Shown: positions 12,214-24,562 of the stretch, in pieces
How the letters are laid out: each line of letters starts with the position of its first letter
How positions within the stretch are numbered: the stretch's first letter is position 1
Source of the DNA: Paragonimus westermani
Taxonomy: Eukaryota; Platyhelminthes; Trematoda; Plagiorchiida; Troglotrematidae
Direction: 5' to 3'
Length of the DNA stretch: 64,000 bases
NCBI GenBank assembly: GCA_008508345.1
Contig: QNGE01000298.1
Coordinates: 164,979 to 228,978 of the forward strand
Notes under the pieces: generated by a model
What the model saw: only the letters and a program-made list of their open reading frames with translations
The model's database searches: none
What the model was told of the DNA's origin: nothing
Made by a program: the position numbers and the translations under genes

Positions 12214-13920
12214 AACGAAAGTTGAATCAGTTTTCTCCCTTTTGTTGCATGCCATCTGAATGTTTATTTGAATGCGAGGGCTTCTAATGAATATGGACAA
12301 GTTTAGACTGTGTTACATCACTACACAAGTATTCGCTCACTAAGTCACTTTTTGGGCGATATCGGCCTATCTGACGGATACTGATAGATAGGTTACCGAT
12401 TTTAGCTGACGGCTTACTATCATATCTCTCCGAGACAGTTGGTAGCTTCAGTGGTTCTCATAGGCCGTTATGGCTGAGTAGTTGTGGTTAACTTGGTCGT
12501 GTTTACCTCAAGGCCGACGAGTTACTACCGAACACGCTGGCGTGATGTAGTGGCCAGAGTTCAGCTCAGAACGTAGAGAAACATATAAATCAAGACTAAT
12601 GGGCGGCAAGAAAGAAAAGTAAAATCTACTGCAGTCCGTTATTAAAGTTTAGGCTGCTTATCTTTTGGGATTAGGAGACTGATCGGCATACCATATATCG
12701 GTCGAACAATTTGTATGCAAATAAACGGGGACCTTCTTCAACCCTAAGTAATCATCATTCCATAACCCATGACCAAGAGATATATTGTTGGTATTGCTCC
12801 ACAGTTCTTATGTCTTGGATAGCCACCCAACTTTGGGTGCCGAATGATGCAAACCGGCCGAAACGCCTAACGAAACTCAGTCCCGGGGAATGAACTCTTC
12901 GTTTACTGTTTACTGTGCAAAAACGGTGCTTGTGTGTGTTCGGTGTACAGAAAAATAAAGTCTGTTATTTTTTCATAGAAGCATTGTGGGGATACCGACC
13001 GAGTAGGAGAACTTTCCACACATCCTGCTCTCCCTTGCTTAATCAGCTACACTTGAACACCTATACGAGTTCCACATTCACGTCCTAGCGTTTCGGCCGT
13101 GCTGTGAAACGAGTTGTTGCTTAACGAAGAAGCAGAAACTATTATGCAATTTGTTCCGCAAACCAGAGTTTTCAAGCTTTCTGGCCACCGGCACTGTACT
13201 AATGAAAACAAGTGATTCGTATGATTGCCTGTGTTGCCGTCTCATCATTAATAAAGCACAAAGAACTGAAAAGGGGAAGAAAATCAATAATTCAAGAAAA
13301 TATCCAAAATCAAACACTTTATTGAAGTAAACATACCTTTCGAGCAGTTAACCCATGGTTTAATAATTTTTTGGCACCAGTGATATACGTGTGAACACTG
13401 TATGTAACAAACGCGTAACTATACAATACTTCTGCAAGTAAATGTATTTTCACTGCGTGAAGTTTATGTTTTACCTACATTCTCTTCGAAACTACAGTAT
13501 ACCCACTTCGGGTCGTAATTTTAGGACATTTCGAAATTCTAAGTTGCAAGCATATGCTCTGGAAACTACTGGTTACTAGAGGAAGGTAACGTACCCTAGT
13601 AACCAAATGAAATTTTCACATAAACACAGGAATTCTTGTGAACGGTATGATTTTATTCGGAGTGGATGTGATAGACTTCAATAATCAGGTAGACCGTTGC
13701 CAACATGAGGGGGAAAACATCCTGTTCCTTGAAGCTACAAGGACGCTCCTTTATCTATTCCAGCTGAATCTGGTGAATCATATTTGGATTCTGTTGAATT
13801 TGGACATAGGAGATTTCCATCCAATGCGTCACCTGCTTTCTGATATCACACCAAAAACTCATATCCTTTTTCCAACTGCTCTTTCTTGATTACCACATGT
13901 TGGAGTAGTCAGAAAACGAC
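12214..13920. other. Intergenic, right flank of the BEL/Pao element
   Basis: No frame longer than about 80 codons and no repeat shared with the rest of the window was recognised. Confidence 0.55.
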
Positions 13921-14166
13921 GTTACGAGCAAGTTGTAATACTCTACGTTTCAACCACCTCGGGTGGCCTTCCTCAGGAGTGTTGTAGTCGAATCGAATCG
14001 ATTAAAACACTCCTGAGGAAGGCCACCCGAAGTGGTTGAAACGTGGAATATTACAACTTGCTCGTAACATTGTGTTATTCCCAATGTGTTTATCAATAAC
14101 CTGTTAAACACGACGCCCAAACTATTCAACTTCATTCGTACTACATTTGGTGCGGATATCTTACAA
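13921..14166 (+). repeat. Hairpin-bearing dispersed repeat, copy 1
   Basis: The left arm 13921-13983 and right arm 14006-14068 are inverted copies matching at 60 of 63 positions around a 22-nt loop. A 98-nt tail to 14166 follows and ends GGTGCGGATATCTTACAA, shared with the copies at 36.6 kb and (reversed) 25.9 kb. On the plus strand the right arm contains CTGAGGA (14013-14019), an A, a GGCCACC/GTGGTT stem and GAAAC (from 14038), resembling the hammerhead ribozyme core. The left arm carries the same core on the minus strand. Likely a truncated retroposed element, perhaps Penelope-like; the family is not firmly identified. Confidence 0.75.
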
Positions 14167-16116
14167 TGGTAAGTTACCATCTACCAAAAGTGTGGGTCGA
14201 TTAATTTGTTTCCGCCCACATGCACATGAACAAACCGGTAACGCGAACGTTGATCGGGTGGCCACCTGGAAAACACATCCCTTCGAAACAGCGTCATACT
14301 AGAACATCTTTTGAGCTCGCCTACCAAGGACAATCATTAAAGCGATTATCATTATTATAATCACTATCCATGTGACAAATACGATTATACTTGTACGTAT
14401 TGTTAAACCTATTCTAGCTTGCGCCCACAAAACGCAGTAGGGTGCATCTACCTGAGTCCTGCCTACCGGATGCCGAGTATAAATGCTTCGGATTGCTTTG
14501 GCTTGTCTCGGTGACAGAAACCATTTGACTGGGGTGTCGAACTAGACGAGCACCCTGCGGCGCTGTAGTTGTGATGGAAGACAATTTCTTCCAACCTCCT
14601 TCCGCAAAATTGTAAAACAATCATCAGCTTAATAAAACTTCCGTTCGTCGCAGCTGGAAGATTTTATTGGTGAGTGGAAGCGGATGACAAAAGTGGTGGT
14701 GTTAAAGTAGAAAGATGCTAGCAAGGCTTAATCCGATGCAGAGCTCCATCTGTTCTTGACGGCAAAATTGATCTGTCTGTGCCAAAACAAGGGTGATGCC
14801 TTGTACACTATTCAGACTTTGCCAGCGATCCGTGGTGACAACAATGTTGTGTATTACTGGATGTTGTCCGGCTTCTCATTCCTTAATTGGGACCATTCAG
14901 GCACACGCTAGTCATTCGAAACAATAGAACGTCGTAGCCAGTGTATTCCGTCAGAACATAAAAACCTGTATGCAAATCAGGATCAGTTGAGTTTAAGCGT
15001 AGGCAACAGCAATAGCAAGAATAGTTGATTTTGCAAGTAGGGTTATTAGTCTATTACTTTTTAATTCTACGTTCCTTGTCGTAAACAACTGGTCTTCTTA
15101 GATAAGTGTGAAACCGATCACTTGTTTAGTTTTATTCAAGAACGCGTTATCGGCGTACACTACAAAAGTGCAATCTGATACGATGAGCAGTAGTCATAAA
15201 ATGGCATGTTGAAAGTTAGCGACAGATCTTAGCTCAGGTAAAAAATTGCATGTACTTTTAAACAGGTAGTTGGTATATACACAACTTACGTGTGCCCATT
15301 TCCCACATTCGAAGCTCAGCTTAAAGACAAAAAATATAGAAGGTACAAATCTATGTGTTCGGATTCTGACTTAACTGACAGGTCAGAACAGCAATAATAA
15401 CAAAACTTTGTCTAGATCCTCTTTCCTGATGCGTAGAGACACTGTATTATACGCAATATTTACGCACACTTCTGCTGCTTTTATACTGCAAACCATTGAT
15501 CAATATTTCATCATACAGACCCCACTTGAATCTCGGATATTATCAGTCCGACAAACCTAGACGAAAAGACGTGGGAGGGACGAGGTTTCGGCAGTTCACA
15601 CTGTCTATAGTATAGTTACAAAGAGTATTAATAGGGTTAGGTCAAGATATCGGACGAACATCGTAAATAAAAGGCTATTCAGTTGCGGTTGATCTGACTG
15701 GTTCGCTACTTCGTGCATGTCTGCGGTTACTGCCGTCGATTTAGGACGAGAGTAAGCTCAGTGACTGAAGAGTGATTCCGAGTAATCAAGATTCGGGCCT
15801 ACAACCGAGTTGCCTTTAGTACTGTTATTCCACCTAGTTCAAGTTAGCTGTTTTTTTGTTGTAGTTTTTTGGAGGAACCAAGTTACCAAGTTAGTGTGCA
15901 ACGTACAGTTGCACTATATCACTGCATTAAGTTCAATTATTGTAAAAATTACACCAGAGTTATTCATATGCTTGACCTCCTGTCTTCCGATGTGCCAACC
16001 ATTCTCAGTTAACCTGACAAGAGATGTAACTAACTACTAAATATCATTAAGGTGGTCTATGTCATTTGTTAAAATGTTTTCACTACCTGTTACCCTGTCC
16101 TTAACAAACGGTCGGT
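14167..16116. other. Intergenic, downstream of six3
   Basis: Stops are dense in all frames; nothing recognisable beyond a possible six3 3' untranslated end at its right side. Confidence 0.55.
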
Positions 16117-16122
16117 TTTATT
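16117..16122 (-). terminator. Candidate polyadenylation signal for six3
   Basis: AATAAA on the minus strand, about 690 nt downstream of the six3 stop codon, and the nearest clear hexamer I found on that strand. A single hexamer is weak evidence in AT-rich DNA. Confidence 0.25.
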
Positions 16123-16805
16123 CTCCCGATTAAATCCCCGGGGACGTGTACTCCATACCCAACTATTAGGAAGCAAAATGCTCTCAGAAAATTTTTGAGT
16201 GGGTTAGTGTTAGTTGAGTTGTTTAAGTCAGGATTACTTGATACACCTAATGTGAGTCAACAGTAGGCGTAAACGCATAAGTTACTACCCAAATCACAAT
16301 GATTTTCCCGTATAACACTATAGGCACACCGTAGAGGATAAAGAGGTTTCTAGTACACAGCACACAAATGGAAACAAAAGCTCTCTTCCTTACCGTTAAA
16401 AAATAGCTCACACTGTACGAAATCTGTAATTTACAAATGGGTTCGAATATAGGGGTTTTCTCAGACAACACAACGAGAATCAACAGCAAAGATAACAGGC
16501 TATCATGATAATCCACAGTGTTGGAGGAATGATAGCATAGTCCAATGGAAACCCATCATAAAAATCACTGATTCAGACGTATCACTTGAGCTAAGAAAGT
16601 GCACACGATGCATGTAATATCAACCGAGATTGGGACTTCGCAGTTTAAAGCTGTATTTTGAACGTGTAAGTTGTCGTTCAGTGTATGTACACTGGCCAGT
16701 CAAAAATCAATTATGCACGTGTGTACAACTGTAGCTGCTTTTCTGTTGAGTGACAGGAGCTATCTGAAAATCATTAAAGGACTGTGCATGGGGGTTAAGT
16801 TAAGC

Positions 16806-18369
16806 CTATTCAAAGGAATGCTTCGGTGATCCGGTGGAGCTAGTTGAATGAGTCAGTAAACCGAACTGAGGCATTGTTTCCCGCTCTGATCCGTCGGATG
16901 ACGATCTCGGACTAGTGAAGAAAGCAGTTTCGGTGGTGTTTGATGCAGAGACAACATGCTTTTCCTGCGTGTCAGCTTTCTTAATGTCAATTGCTTCCAG
17001 TTCGTATTCTGAAACTTGATCGGTGAGCTCTAGAGGACCGTGTAAAAACACATTCGGGAAGGCAGAGAAGGTGTCACTCTTAGTTGTGATGTTCCATGTA
17101 CCTATGCGGTTCCGTAATGAGTCCGTGGTTGTAGTTGACCATATTCCAGGAACTGAACAAACTGGTAACTTTCTCGTACAGACGGACCTGGGTTCAACGG
17201 CCAAGCCTTCAACTGCTGCTAGTTTTTGATCATGTGAGGTAACTGATAGTTGTGAGGCGTTCCCCATACCTGCTTTCAGAGCCGTAGAATACAAATGAAA
17301 CATATTCTGCCATAGTTCCATGGTGTTGTTCAATGGAGATGTACCATCCACTTGAAACTCAGAATTGTGGGAGATATTGGTAGTGTTTCCAGTGCTGTTA
17401 CCATCTGAGTGACAATGGTGAGATTTTATATGATCGGTTTCCTTGTGAATCTCATCTGAATGACTTGGTGAATCGATCACACCCAAATTGCTTATACTGA
17501 ACGACGACAGCTTATTAGATTTTCCCCTGTCAGCGGCCTCAGGCAGGAGATTAGATGTGGGTCGATCAGTATCAGTAAAATGCTGGCCTATATGTGAACG
17601 GGTGTTCAGTTTGTCATCGCTTATCGCGCAAGATAGCTTTGAGGCCATCGAAAGTAGAACATCTATAGGCGGGCAATTCCACTGGGCTGGCAACATTTGG
17701 CTGCTAGATGGGAGAACTGACAACGGGTTTGAGAAAAGCGGGTTTGTAGGCAGATTGACTGGGAGCCAATTGCGCATGGCGTTGTTTAAGTAATCAGAAG
17801 AAACCGAGGTAGATGGCTTACAAAATTTTCCACTGGTCGGCCATAAGGTTCGTCCTTCACTATTGCTGTCGAGATCTTTGTAATTGGTTTCACTCGGTAA
17901 ATTGAAGGATTTATGGTAGTATCCTTCAGCTTCACTTCCACTAGGGTCCCAATAGTTGTTTGAAAACCCCTTAGAATTTTCTAGGTCACTTACATGTTTC
18001 CCCTCCTCGGACTCACAGAGACGACGACGTTTCTGTTTTTGGGGAAGGTTTTCTGTTCGCATATGCTGTGTTGGTATTGCGGTTTGTAACTCCGGGTCAC
18101 CAGGCAGACTGAATGCGTCCGATTCAAGCCAGTCATCACTGTTTCCCGGTGAAGTTGGCCCTTGAGTTAATTGTAAACGTAGGCTAGGATTGTTCATAGA
18201 TGACCCATATCGAGCATTAACATCATAGAATGAACCACTCGGTCTCTCAGAAGTAATTCGTGATGTTGTGCTTGATTCTGATTGGGGTTTACGCTTACAC
18301 TCCAAAGTTTGGTCCTCCGAATGCGAACAGTTATCTTGATCAACGTCACTATCAGAATTTTCCAGGTTT
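16806..18369 (-). CDS. six3: Six3/6 homeobox gene, exon 2 (C-terminal tail and stop)
   Basis: Encodes the C-terminal half, about residues 489-1009, with no recognised domain. Seen: a TTTTTCTAG acceptor at 18380-18370 is followed by a single A that completes the Gln codon split by the intron. Exon 1 coding (1466 nt) plus this exon (1564 nt) makes 3030 nt, exactly 1010 codons including the TAG at 16806-16808. The first residues read NLENSDSDVDQDN, an acidic stretch directly after the homeodomain. A basic cluster KQKRRR at about 600-605 is a likely nuclear localisation signal. The rest is rich in Ser, Thr, Asn and Pro, typical of a disordered regulatory tail. Human SIX3 has only a short tail after the homeodomain, so about 520 residues here is unusual. 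The open frame of about 520 codons is by far longer than expected for non-coding DNA here, and it lies on the same strand and in matching phase. The splice itself is inferred, not observed. Confidence 0.85.
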
Positions 18370-18543
18370 CTAGAAAAAGATGGTGAAAATATAAAAAGAA
18401 ACGGGTTTTTGGTCTTCAGTTAGACATTACAAACGAATACAGTTAGCATTCAGCACAATTTTTCCGTCACATTTCTCAGGACCTATCACGCAACAGAGAG
18501 TGCATGCCTTTTAAATAGGAATAATGATGTTCAGGTTGCTGGT

Positions 18544-18546
<3 letters not shown>

Positions 18547-18581
<35 letters not shown>

Positions 18582-18585
18582 ACAC
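18547..18585. repeat. (CA)n microsatellite in the six3 intron
   Basis: Nearly uninterrupted CA dinucleotides with one TA interruption. The tract lies about 180 nt upstream of the exon 2 acceptor and is transcribed as GU repeats. Confidence 0.95.
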
Positions 18586-21500
18586 TGAATTGCTTAAGTT
18601 TTACTGGTCGACTTTTGTGCTGTCTGTGAATGGATTTCACCTCTGTATTATATGTACTGTACACCCCGTCAAAAAGAAACACAGAAGTGAAATATTCTGG
18701 TCCAACTTGCTGCCTTGAGTGAAAAAGTATTTTGCACTATATCCTTCTGTAAAGAATCAAAAGTAACAGAACAGTGCATGAAAACTTTTTGAACCTAGAA
18801 CCGAGTCGATCCCTTAAAAGAAACAGTACAACCTTCTCTTCAGCTTAGTTCTAGCCGATTTTGTGGATGCGGGGTATCTAAAAATGTCCGGATTCGATTG
18901 TAATCATAGTAGTTTTTGGTAGCAAATGGTGGATGGTGCTATGCGGCCAGCGGACGCTAATATTACTTCACTCTTTGCGTGAGTATCAAAACGACGGGAA
19001 AAGGATTAAAATGTTGAACACTATTGATCCAGTTCCGTAATTCGCTCAGAACACAAGAGAGTGTTATCTTACCTAGCCCCTCCTCTTGCTTACACAAAAC
19101 TAATGCATGATGCACTGTGAGATACTATCAGTTATCGGGAGCAAATTTGCTAAAGCAAACTTAGGTTTATCACTGTTTTGTGGTAACACGCGTCAACCAC
19201 ATAAGCCTGTTTATTAAGACCGGAACTAAAAGTCGCATTGTTAACACCTTGATGTAAGTGTTTTCTTCGTATATTATTCACCGTTACCAAGTTGACCGCT
19301 AATTACATGGAAAAAGTCCGTGGCATTTTCTGTTGCCGGTCAAACGTGGTCGAAAATTATTTTGGATGGCTTTAAATGTATCAATGGCAGTTGCTGTGTG
19401 ACTGACATGGTCTTATCGGAGTTTGCTTAACCCACTCAGAAACTAAAAACTGAATTATCGTTCACACACTATTGCAACCTACAAAAGTTTCTATCGGTTC
19501 ACTATTATAAGCTTGGTTGTCAAACACACCTACAGTAGTTGTCATCAGCTAAGCCACCCTCTCTACTGATTTTTCTAAATCGGTTAGTTAGTGAAACGAA
19601 ATGAAAAGTGAGAGTTTAGCGCAGACAGTCCAAATTTTGTATCCCAAATGCTTTCAAGTGTTACTACAACCATTGGCAGTGACACTCGTATCAGTGTGTT
19701 AATCCCTCGCTCTACATCAGTGTTTCCATTGTTGTTGTAGCTGACTTATGAGCTGCAAAAGTTTCGTTGACACAACAGTACAATTTCTGTGAGGACGCAA
19801 TGGCGCCGTGAAGAAACATTGCACAGATCGCAAGACAACTTAATATAAGCAGTGTCTACATTCTTACCTCTAAGTGTTTTCAGTCAGTCACTGGCATTAT
19901 TACGTCGGTTGCACTTTGATTGAATTGTTTTTAGCAAAATACTTGTCAGATCACCTACTTTATCATATTAGCATTTCCAATTTTTGACTGTACAGTTCCA
20001 CCACTGTGGATTAATTAAAACCACAAAAGGGAGGCGTTTAAAATTAGAACAAGAGTAAACCAACAACCTACCTAAAACATAAACCGAATGGAAAATAATT
20101 AGGTATTGTAGGTACTACCCTTTTCACATGTTCACCAGGAGTTTACGACCCTGTAATTTCGGCTTGTGGTTCAATGAGTGATGCTTGCTCGTGCTCGATG
20201 TTTAGCCTGTTATTCCGTCGTAGATTGTATGGGTGGGAATTTATGATTTATCCATACTCATGTTTAATGATCGGCCCTCGGCCAAACTACTCGCACTTTA
20301 AAACTTCCATTAAGAGAAAACGGAATACACTGGTTTATAACGATGGGGGAACGAGCGAAACGAAGTTTGCCGACCTAATGAGTATAACGAGAAAGGTTGT
20401 GTACACATTCCGGCAGAATCCCATTTCCTGTTGCTCATTCAAACAGTCTGGAAAGCTGAGTTTATCTAAACGGAGTAAAGGAAGGCTCATTCTTTCTGGT
20501 TCGAATGTACTATTGAGCAAATGAAGTGGTCGTAGGAACCGTAAGTACAACAGGCTGACCAGCTAGTTTTCAGTGAAACTTACTTAGTTTATCGGAAGCT
20601 GACCTGCGTATCTTTCACTATCGGAACTGGTATATAACACCGGGTTAGTTCGAATGATCACGGTGCCGACAGTGTTCACCAGAGCAGTGTTGCTCTCAGT
20701 GGGACAACCAGGCTCACTCTGGAAGGCCCAGATGTTCAACTGTTGTCCTGATACGAACTTCGCAAAGACAACTAGCTTAGATAAGAAGAAGGCTGCTTGG
20801 TGGTATGGAGAGGAAATAAATCTTAAGGGAGAACAAAGTTAGTGATATTGGAGGGAATGCGGACGACAGCTTACTACATCAAGACACTTGAAATACGGCT
20901 TTTGATTTATGCTACTATGCACAAGGTCTCGATCTTAGCTTTGACGTATCATCGCAACAGAATTATACCAAAATGGATAAGTTTTCATTCGTTAGGGGCC
21001 GGAGATGGCGCTTTCGCAAGAATGGTGTAATGTATATGCCGACCTATTAAAATCTCTGTGGAACACCATACACAGTATGTCGATTCCTGCGTTAAAATAA
21101 GGATGTGCATGTAGTTCATTAACCACTGTGATGAGTGGATCAAAATGCCACTTTTTAGTGTCATCTTTCCCGTTCTTTGTGTTGTTTTCTATTGGTTCGA
21201 GTTAGCCTTATCCCTCGCAGACACATCAAACGTGGCGTTGCGTCGAGTATTTCCGTGAAAACTGAACTGTGTAGGTTGTTTATTAGCGGAGATTGATTAG
21301 AAAAAGGTGACATTTTTAATTATTGCACGCAATTTTTGTCACTCACTAGTGTCTGTACAAACACTTCACGTAATGTTGGATGAACCGGGAAGTAGGTTAC
21401 TTGTATGGACAAGCGGACAAAATCCGATTCAGTAATCCTTTTTTCTGCCAGTATCTAACGCTGATTCTACAGACATGCAGTCATGTTAAATTTTTCAATA

Positions 21501-22490
21501 CATGCCCATTACTACTTGCTCCCCAATGCTCCTTCATTAACGAAGCACGGTTGTACGCGGGCAAAAGAGTTGGGACGGTGTCTGCAAGGCAGCCTAAGCT
21601 TGCGATTAAGAATAATGGAAAATCTTACGTTACAGGTGGGTATGAACAAGTGTGTACTAGCTGATAGCGGAAAACAACAGCTCACTGATCGCCGACCTAT
21701 CAACCGCCAGGTGGTAATTGTTGACCATCAAGTGTTGACCCTGATAGATAATGGACTACCGTTCTATGTGAAACAAACACTACATAGTAGAGGCTCACCA
21801 CGATGTACGGTTAATTGGTCATCTGAGTATCCTCTTATGTCATACTGCTGGGGGTTGGGAAGAAGTAGGCCACCACATGCAATGTAGTTATGCGATTATA
21901 AGTGTCCAAATGAGCACTGAGTAACCCCGGGAGATTTGTCTGGATTTTCACTGGCACGTGCCCGAAACAAAGTTACGAGGTCTGTTAACTTGGAATTGCC
22001 CAGTGGTTTCACGTAACACGTCCATCTCGTACGCTTAACACTGCGGGTTTTTTTCATTTCTTGAGACGGCTACTGACCGACGTTAACGAGGCCAGATCAT
22101 CCATTCACTCATAAGCCTCAACAGTCTTGTATGCTATAGCAGAACAAATGTGAAACGCACGTGCACCGTGTAACGGCTTTCGTGTATGCTCATCGCCATA
22201 GTTTTTTAGTGATGGTTTATCTGTCATGTCAGGCAGTAACATAACAAGCACCAAACCTGACATGGACAAACACAATGTAGGGCCTTACTTGATAGTGGAA
22301 TAAAGGAGACCATTAAGTGCAAACCTCGTGGGTTTTACTATGGCAGTTCAAAACCCGCCTAGTTCACTTCAAACGAACGTCCGTCGGAACTGAAAAGATA
22401 GCCAAAACGTGTCCGAAACAGAACCCAAAAAGTTGGTGGCAAACTCAGTGAGGTTTGAGAAATGTACCAAGATCTGTCTTACTTTAGTTT

Positions 22491-22523
22491 CAGTTTGTCA
22501 AAGTTCTCAGTTTGTCAGTTTGT
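22491..22523. repeat. Short CAGTTTGT repeat cluster
   Basis: CAGTTTGT recurs at 22491, 22508 and 22516, the last two directly adjacent, inside the six3 intron. Small local duplication; no function inferred. Confidence 0.6.
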
Positions 22524-23096
22524 CAAAATTTTCTCAGCTGCGCACAGTCTGCCAGATTGACAGAAGGAACTGACCTACCAGTTATTTGATAAGGAACAAC
22601 TGCAGAATATAAATAACGTTATCGGTAACACTTTCGGAAAAACTTTAAACTGGACCATATATCTTAGAAACGAGTGTGCTCAACACAGCGTGCTATACAC
22701 GGTTTTTCAATCCAGGTTAAACACAGATCAGTTCAGATAACACATAATAAACATCCTGGTTATTCCCTCCGGACAATTTATTGCGCAACTTACAAACACT
22801 TCCTTCAATGAGTATGTTCTGACGATGTTGTCTCACGTTAAACTTGTAGCATAGGGCCTGTATTTCAGCTAACACTGAATGAATTCTGAAGGAACGAACA
22901 ACACAAAAATGTTGGCTTCGTTACTGGAGCCAAGTCAGGTGCCCAAAGCGAACTCCAAGAAAGTAGGATAAAGGAATTCATAAGAGAACTAGCCTATGAA
23001 CATTCAAAGATTAAAAACTATATAAAAGACTCTGTCGCACTGTAGAAAGGTGGCCTAAGTAGGTTGAGCATATATTGAACAAGCGGTAGAACTCAC

Positions 23097-24562
23097 TGAT
23101 TTTTTGCAGCCGCTGCTCTGTCCCGTTGTCGTCTGTTTTTAAACCAATTGCCGACTTGCGTTGGAGTGAGTCCGGTTGCACTAGCTAGTTCCCGTTTCTT
23201 TGCTGGACTCGGATACGGATCCTGGAGATACCATTCTCGCAATAGCCCACGGGTTCGTTCTTTAAAGCAGTGAGTTTTCTGCTCTCCATCCCAAATGGTT
23301 CTGGGCATGGGGAACTTCTTACGTACTCGATACTTATCAACTGGGCCAAGGGGGCGCCCACGCAACTTCTCCGCCTCTTGATAGTGTGCTTCCAACCACA
23401 TTGCTTGTAGTTTGACGTGGGACGACTTCGGAAAAGTGTGACGTTCCAGGATAGCGTACAGTTCACGAAAGTTGTTTGAATGGAAAGCGACTAATGCTCG
23501 GGCCCTAAGAATTACTTCGCTGCGGTTCAGCACTTCCCATAGACTAGTGTTCAGCGGTAACGACCATAAAAAGCGACTCAGGCGTTCTATATCGCCAGTC
23601 TCTTCAAACGTTTGGCACACGTGTATGATTTCTTGTGGGATGAAAGAAAATGGCAGTGGGTTTTTTGTGTCTTGTGCAAGAAGCTGAAATTCCGAGTTGT
23701 TAACCTTGTTGGTTGTACCTGATTTGGTGCACTTGGTTGGGGTGTGATTAAAGTACCTTGAACGTACTCGGTTGTTCTTGAGACCAGTGGGCTTGATGGT
23801 TGGCGGGAAAGGCGGTGATATAAATTCGATAGGTTGTTTACCTGCCACCCACACTGCACTGGGTGAGGTCGCTGACCGTTCAGGAGGCGGTGTAAAGACT
23901 TTGATTCTTGCTTTATGTGTATTGGATGGCGTAGTTGATATAGGCGTGGAGGAGGGAAAGCAATGAATATTGGAAACAGGACTTTGATTCTTCAGCCATT
24001 CCAATTGATCAATCGTTGGCACTCTGATTACTGGCTGTGACAGCAATGATTGTGGCGTGTCTAATCCTGTGATATTAGCGTTTCTTGCTGCTGTTAATGC
24101 GGTCAAAAGATTTTGTGGGTTAAATATCCAGTCCACTGGGGTGGGAAAGGCGAGTGAAGTACGCGGTCCAGTTTTTGACAAGTCTGTTGGTTGCTGACCA
24201 ACACTGACCTCTGAAGTAGAGCTGGCTGTCAGGAGTGGATGGCCCGTCGGAATACTGTCATTGTTCAGTTTAACTCGCGGGCTTAGTTTTATGGATGAAT
24301 GTAGATCACATTCAGGTAGTTTGGCTAAGAAGTCCCTGGTGAAGTTGACACCCAGAAAAGCATTTTCGTTCACTTCGTTCTTCGGACAGGAGTGAGTTGG
24401 TACTGACTGAGGAGTATTGGGACTGTCACCGAACAGAGCCGATGGAAATAAGCGTCGTAGGCTAAAATTTTCTGCTTTGATTCTCTCCAAATCCTTGTCC
24501 ATTTTGAGATGAAAACTGGTAGCCACTGATTTCACAGATGACTCTGCAGGAACAGTGGCCAT
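23097..24562 (-). CDS. six3: Six3/6 (optix) class homeobox gene, exon 1 with SIX domain and homeodomain
   Basis: Sequence-specific nuclear transcription factor; Six3/6 proteins pattern the anterior brain and eye in bilaterians. Seen: residues about 1-305 are Ser/Pro/Thr-rich and low in complexity. The SIX domain runs from about 306 to 421 and includes [16 protein letters not shown] and [15 protein letters not shown]. The homeodomain runs from about 426 to 485, with [15 protein letters not shown] at its start and [18 protein letters not shown] at its end. It has Lys at homeodomain position 50, as in the SIX family, and the [13 protein letters not shown] segment is typical of Six3/6 rather than Six1/2 or Six4/5. 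The ATG at 24562 is the first in frame; Met21 is an alternative. FSLRRLF at residues 33-39 loosely resembles an eh1 Groucho-binding motif. The exon ends at 23097 with a strong donor (TCA then GTGAGT), leaving two bases of a Gln codon that exon 2 completes. Without splicing the frame meets TGA at 23093-23095. The N-terminus is far longer than in vertebrate SIX3. An additional upstream exon or trans-splicing cannot be excluded. Confidence 0.95.

Larger units (their letters stand above)
18370..23096 (-). other. Six3/6 intron (4727 nt)
   Basis: Bounded by GTGAGT at 23096-23091 and TTTTTCTAG ending at 18370, reading on the minus strand. An intron just after the homeodomain matches the position known in vertebrate Six3 genes. 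It holds a (CA)n tract near its 3' end (transcribed as GU repeats) and three close CAGTTTGT units at 22491-22523. Open frames inside it reach 134 codons but show no recognisable protein. In-frame TGA overlaps the donor, so a transcript that retains the intron would stop immediately after the homeodomain. Confidence 0.8.

Noticed and set aside
6783..12312. Joining the two flanks of the BEL/Pao element (one ACAGG kept) gives an open frame of about 147 codons on the minus strand, as if the element had split a gene.
   Set aside because: Frames of similar length occur by chance elsewhere in the window (up to 145 codons), and the translation has no recognisable domain.
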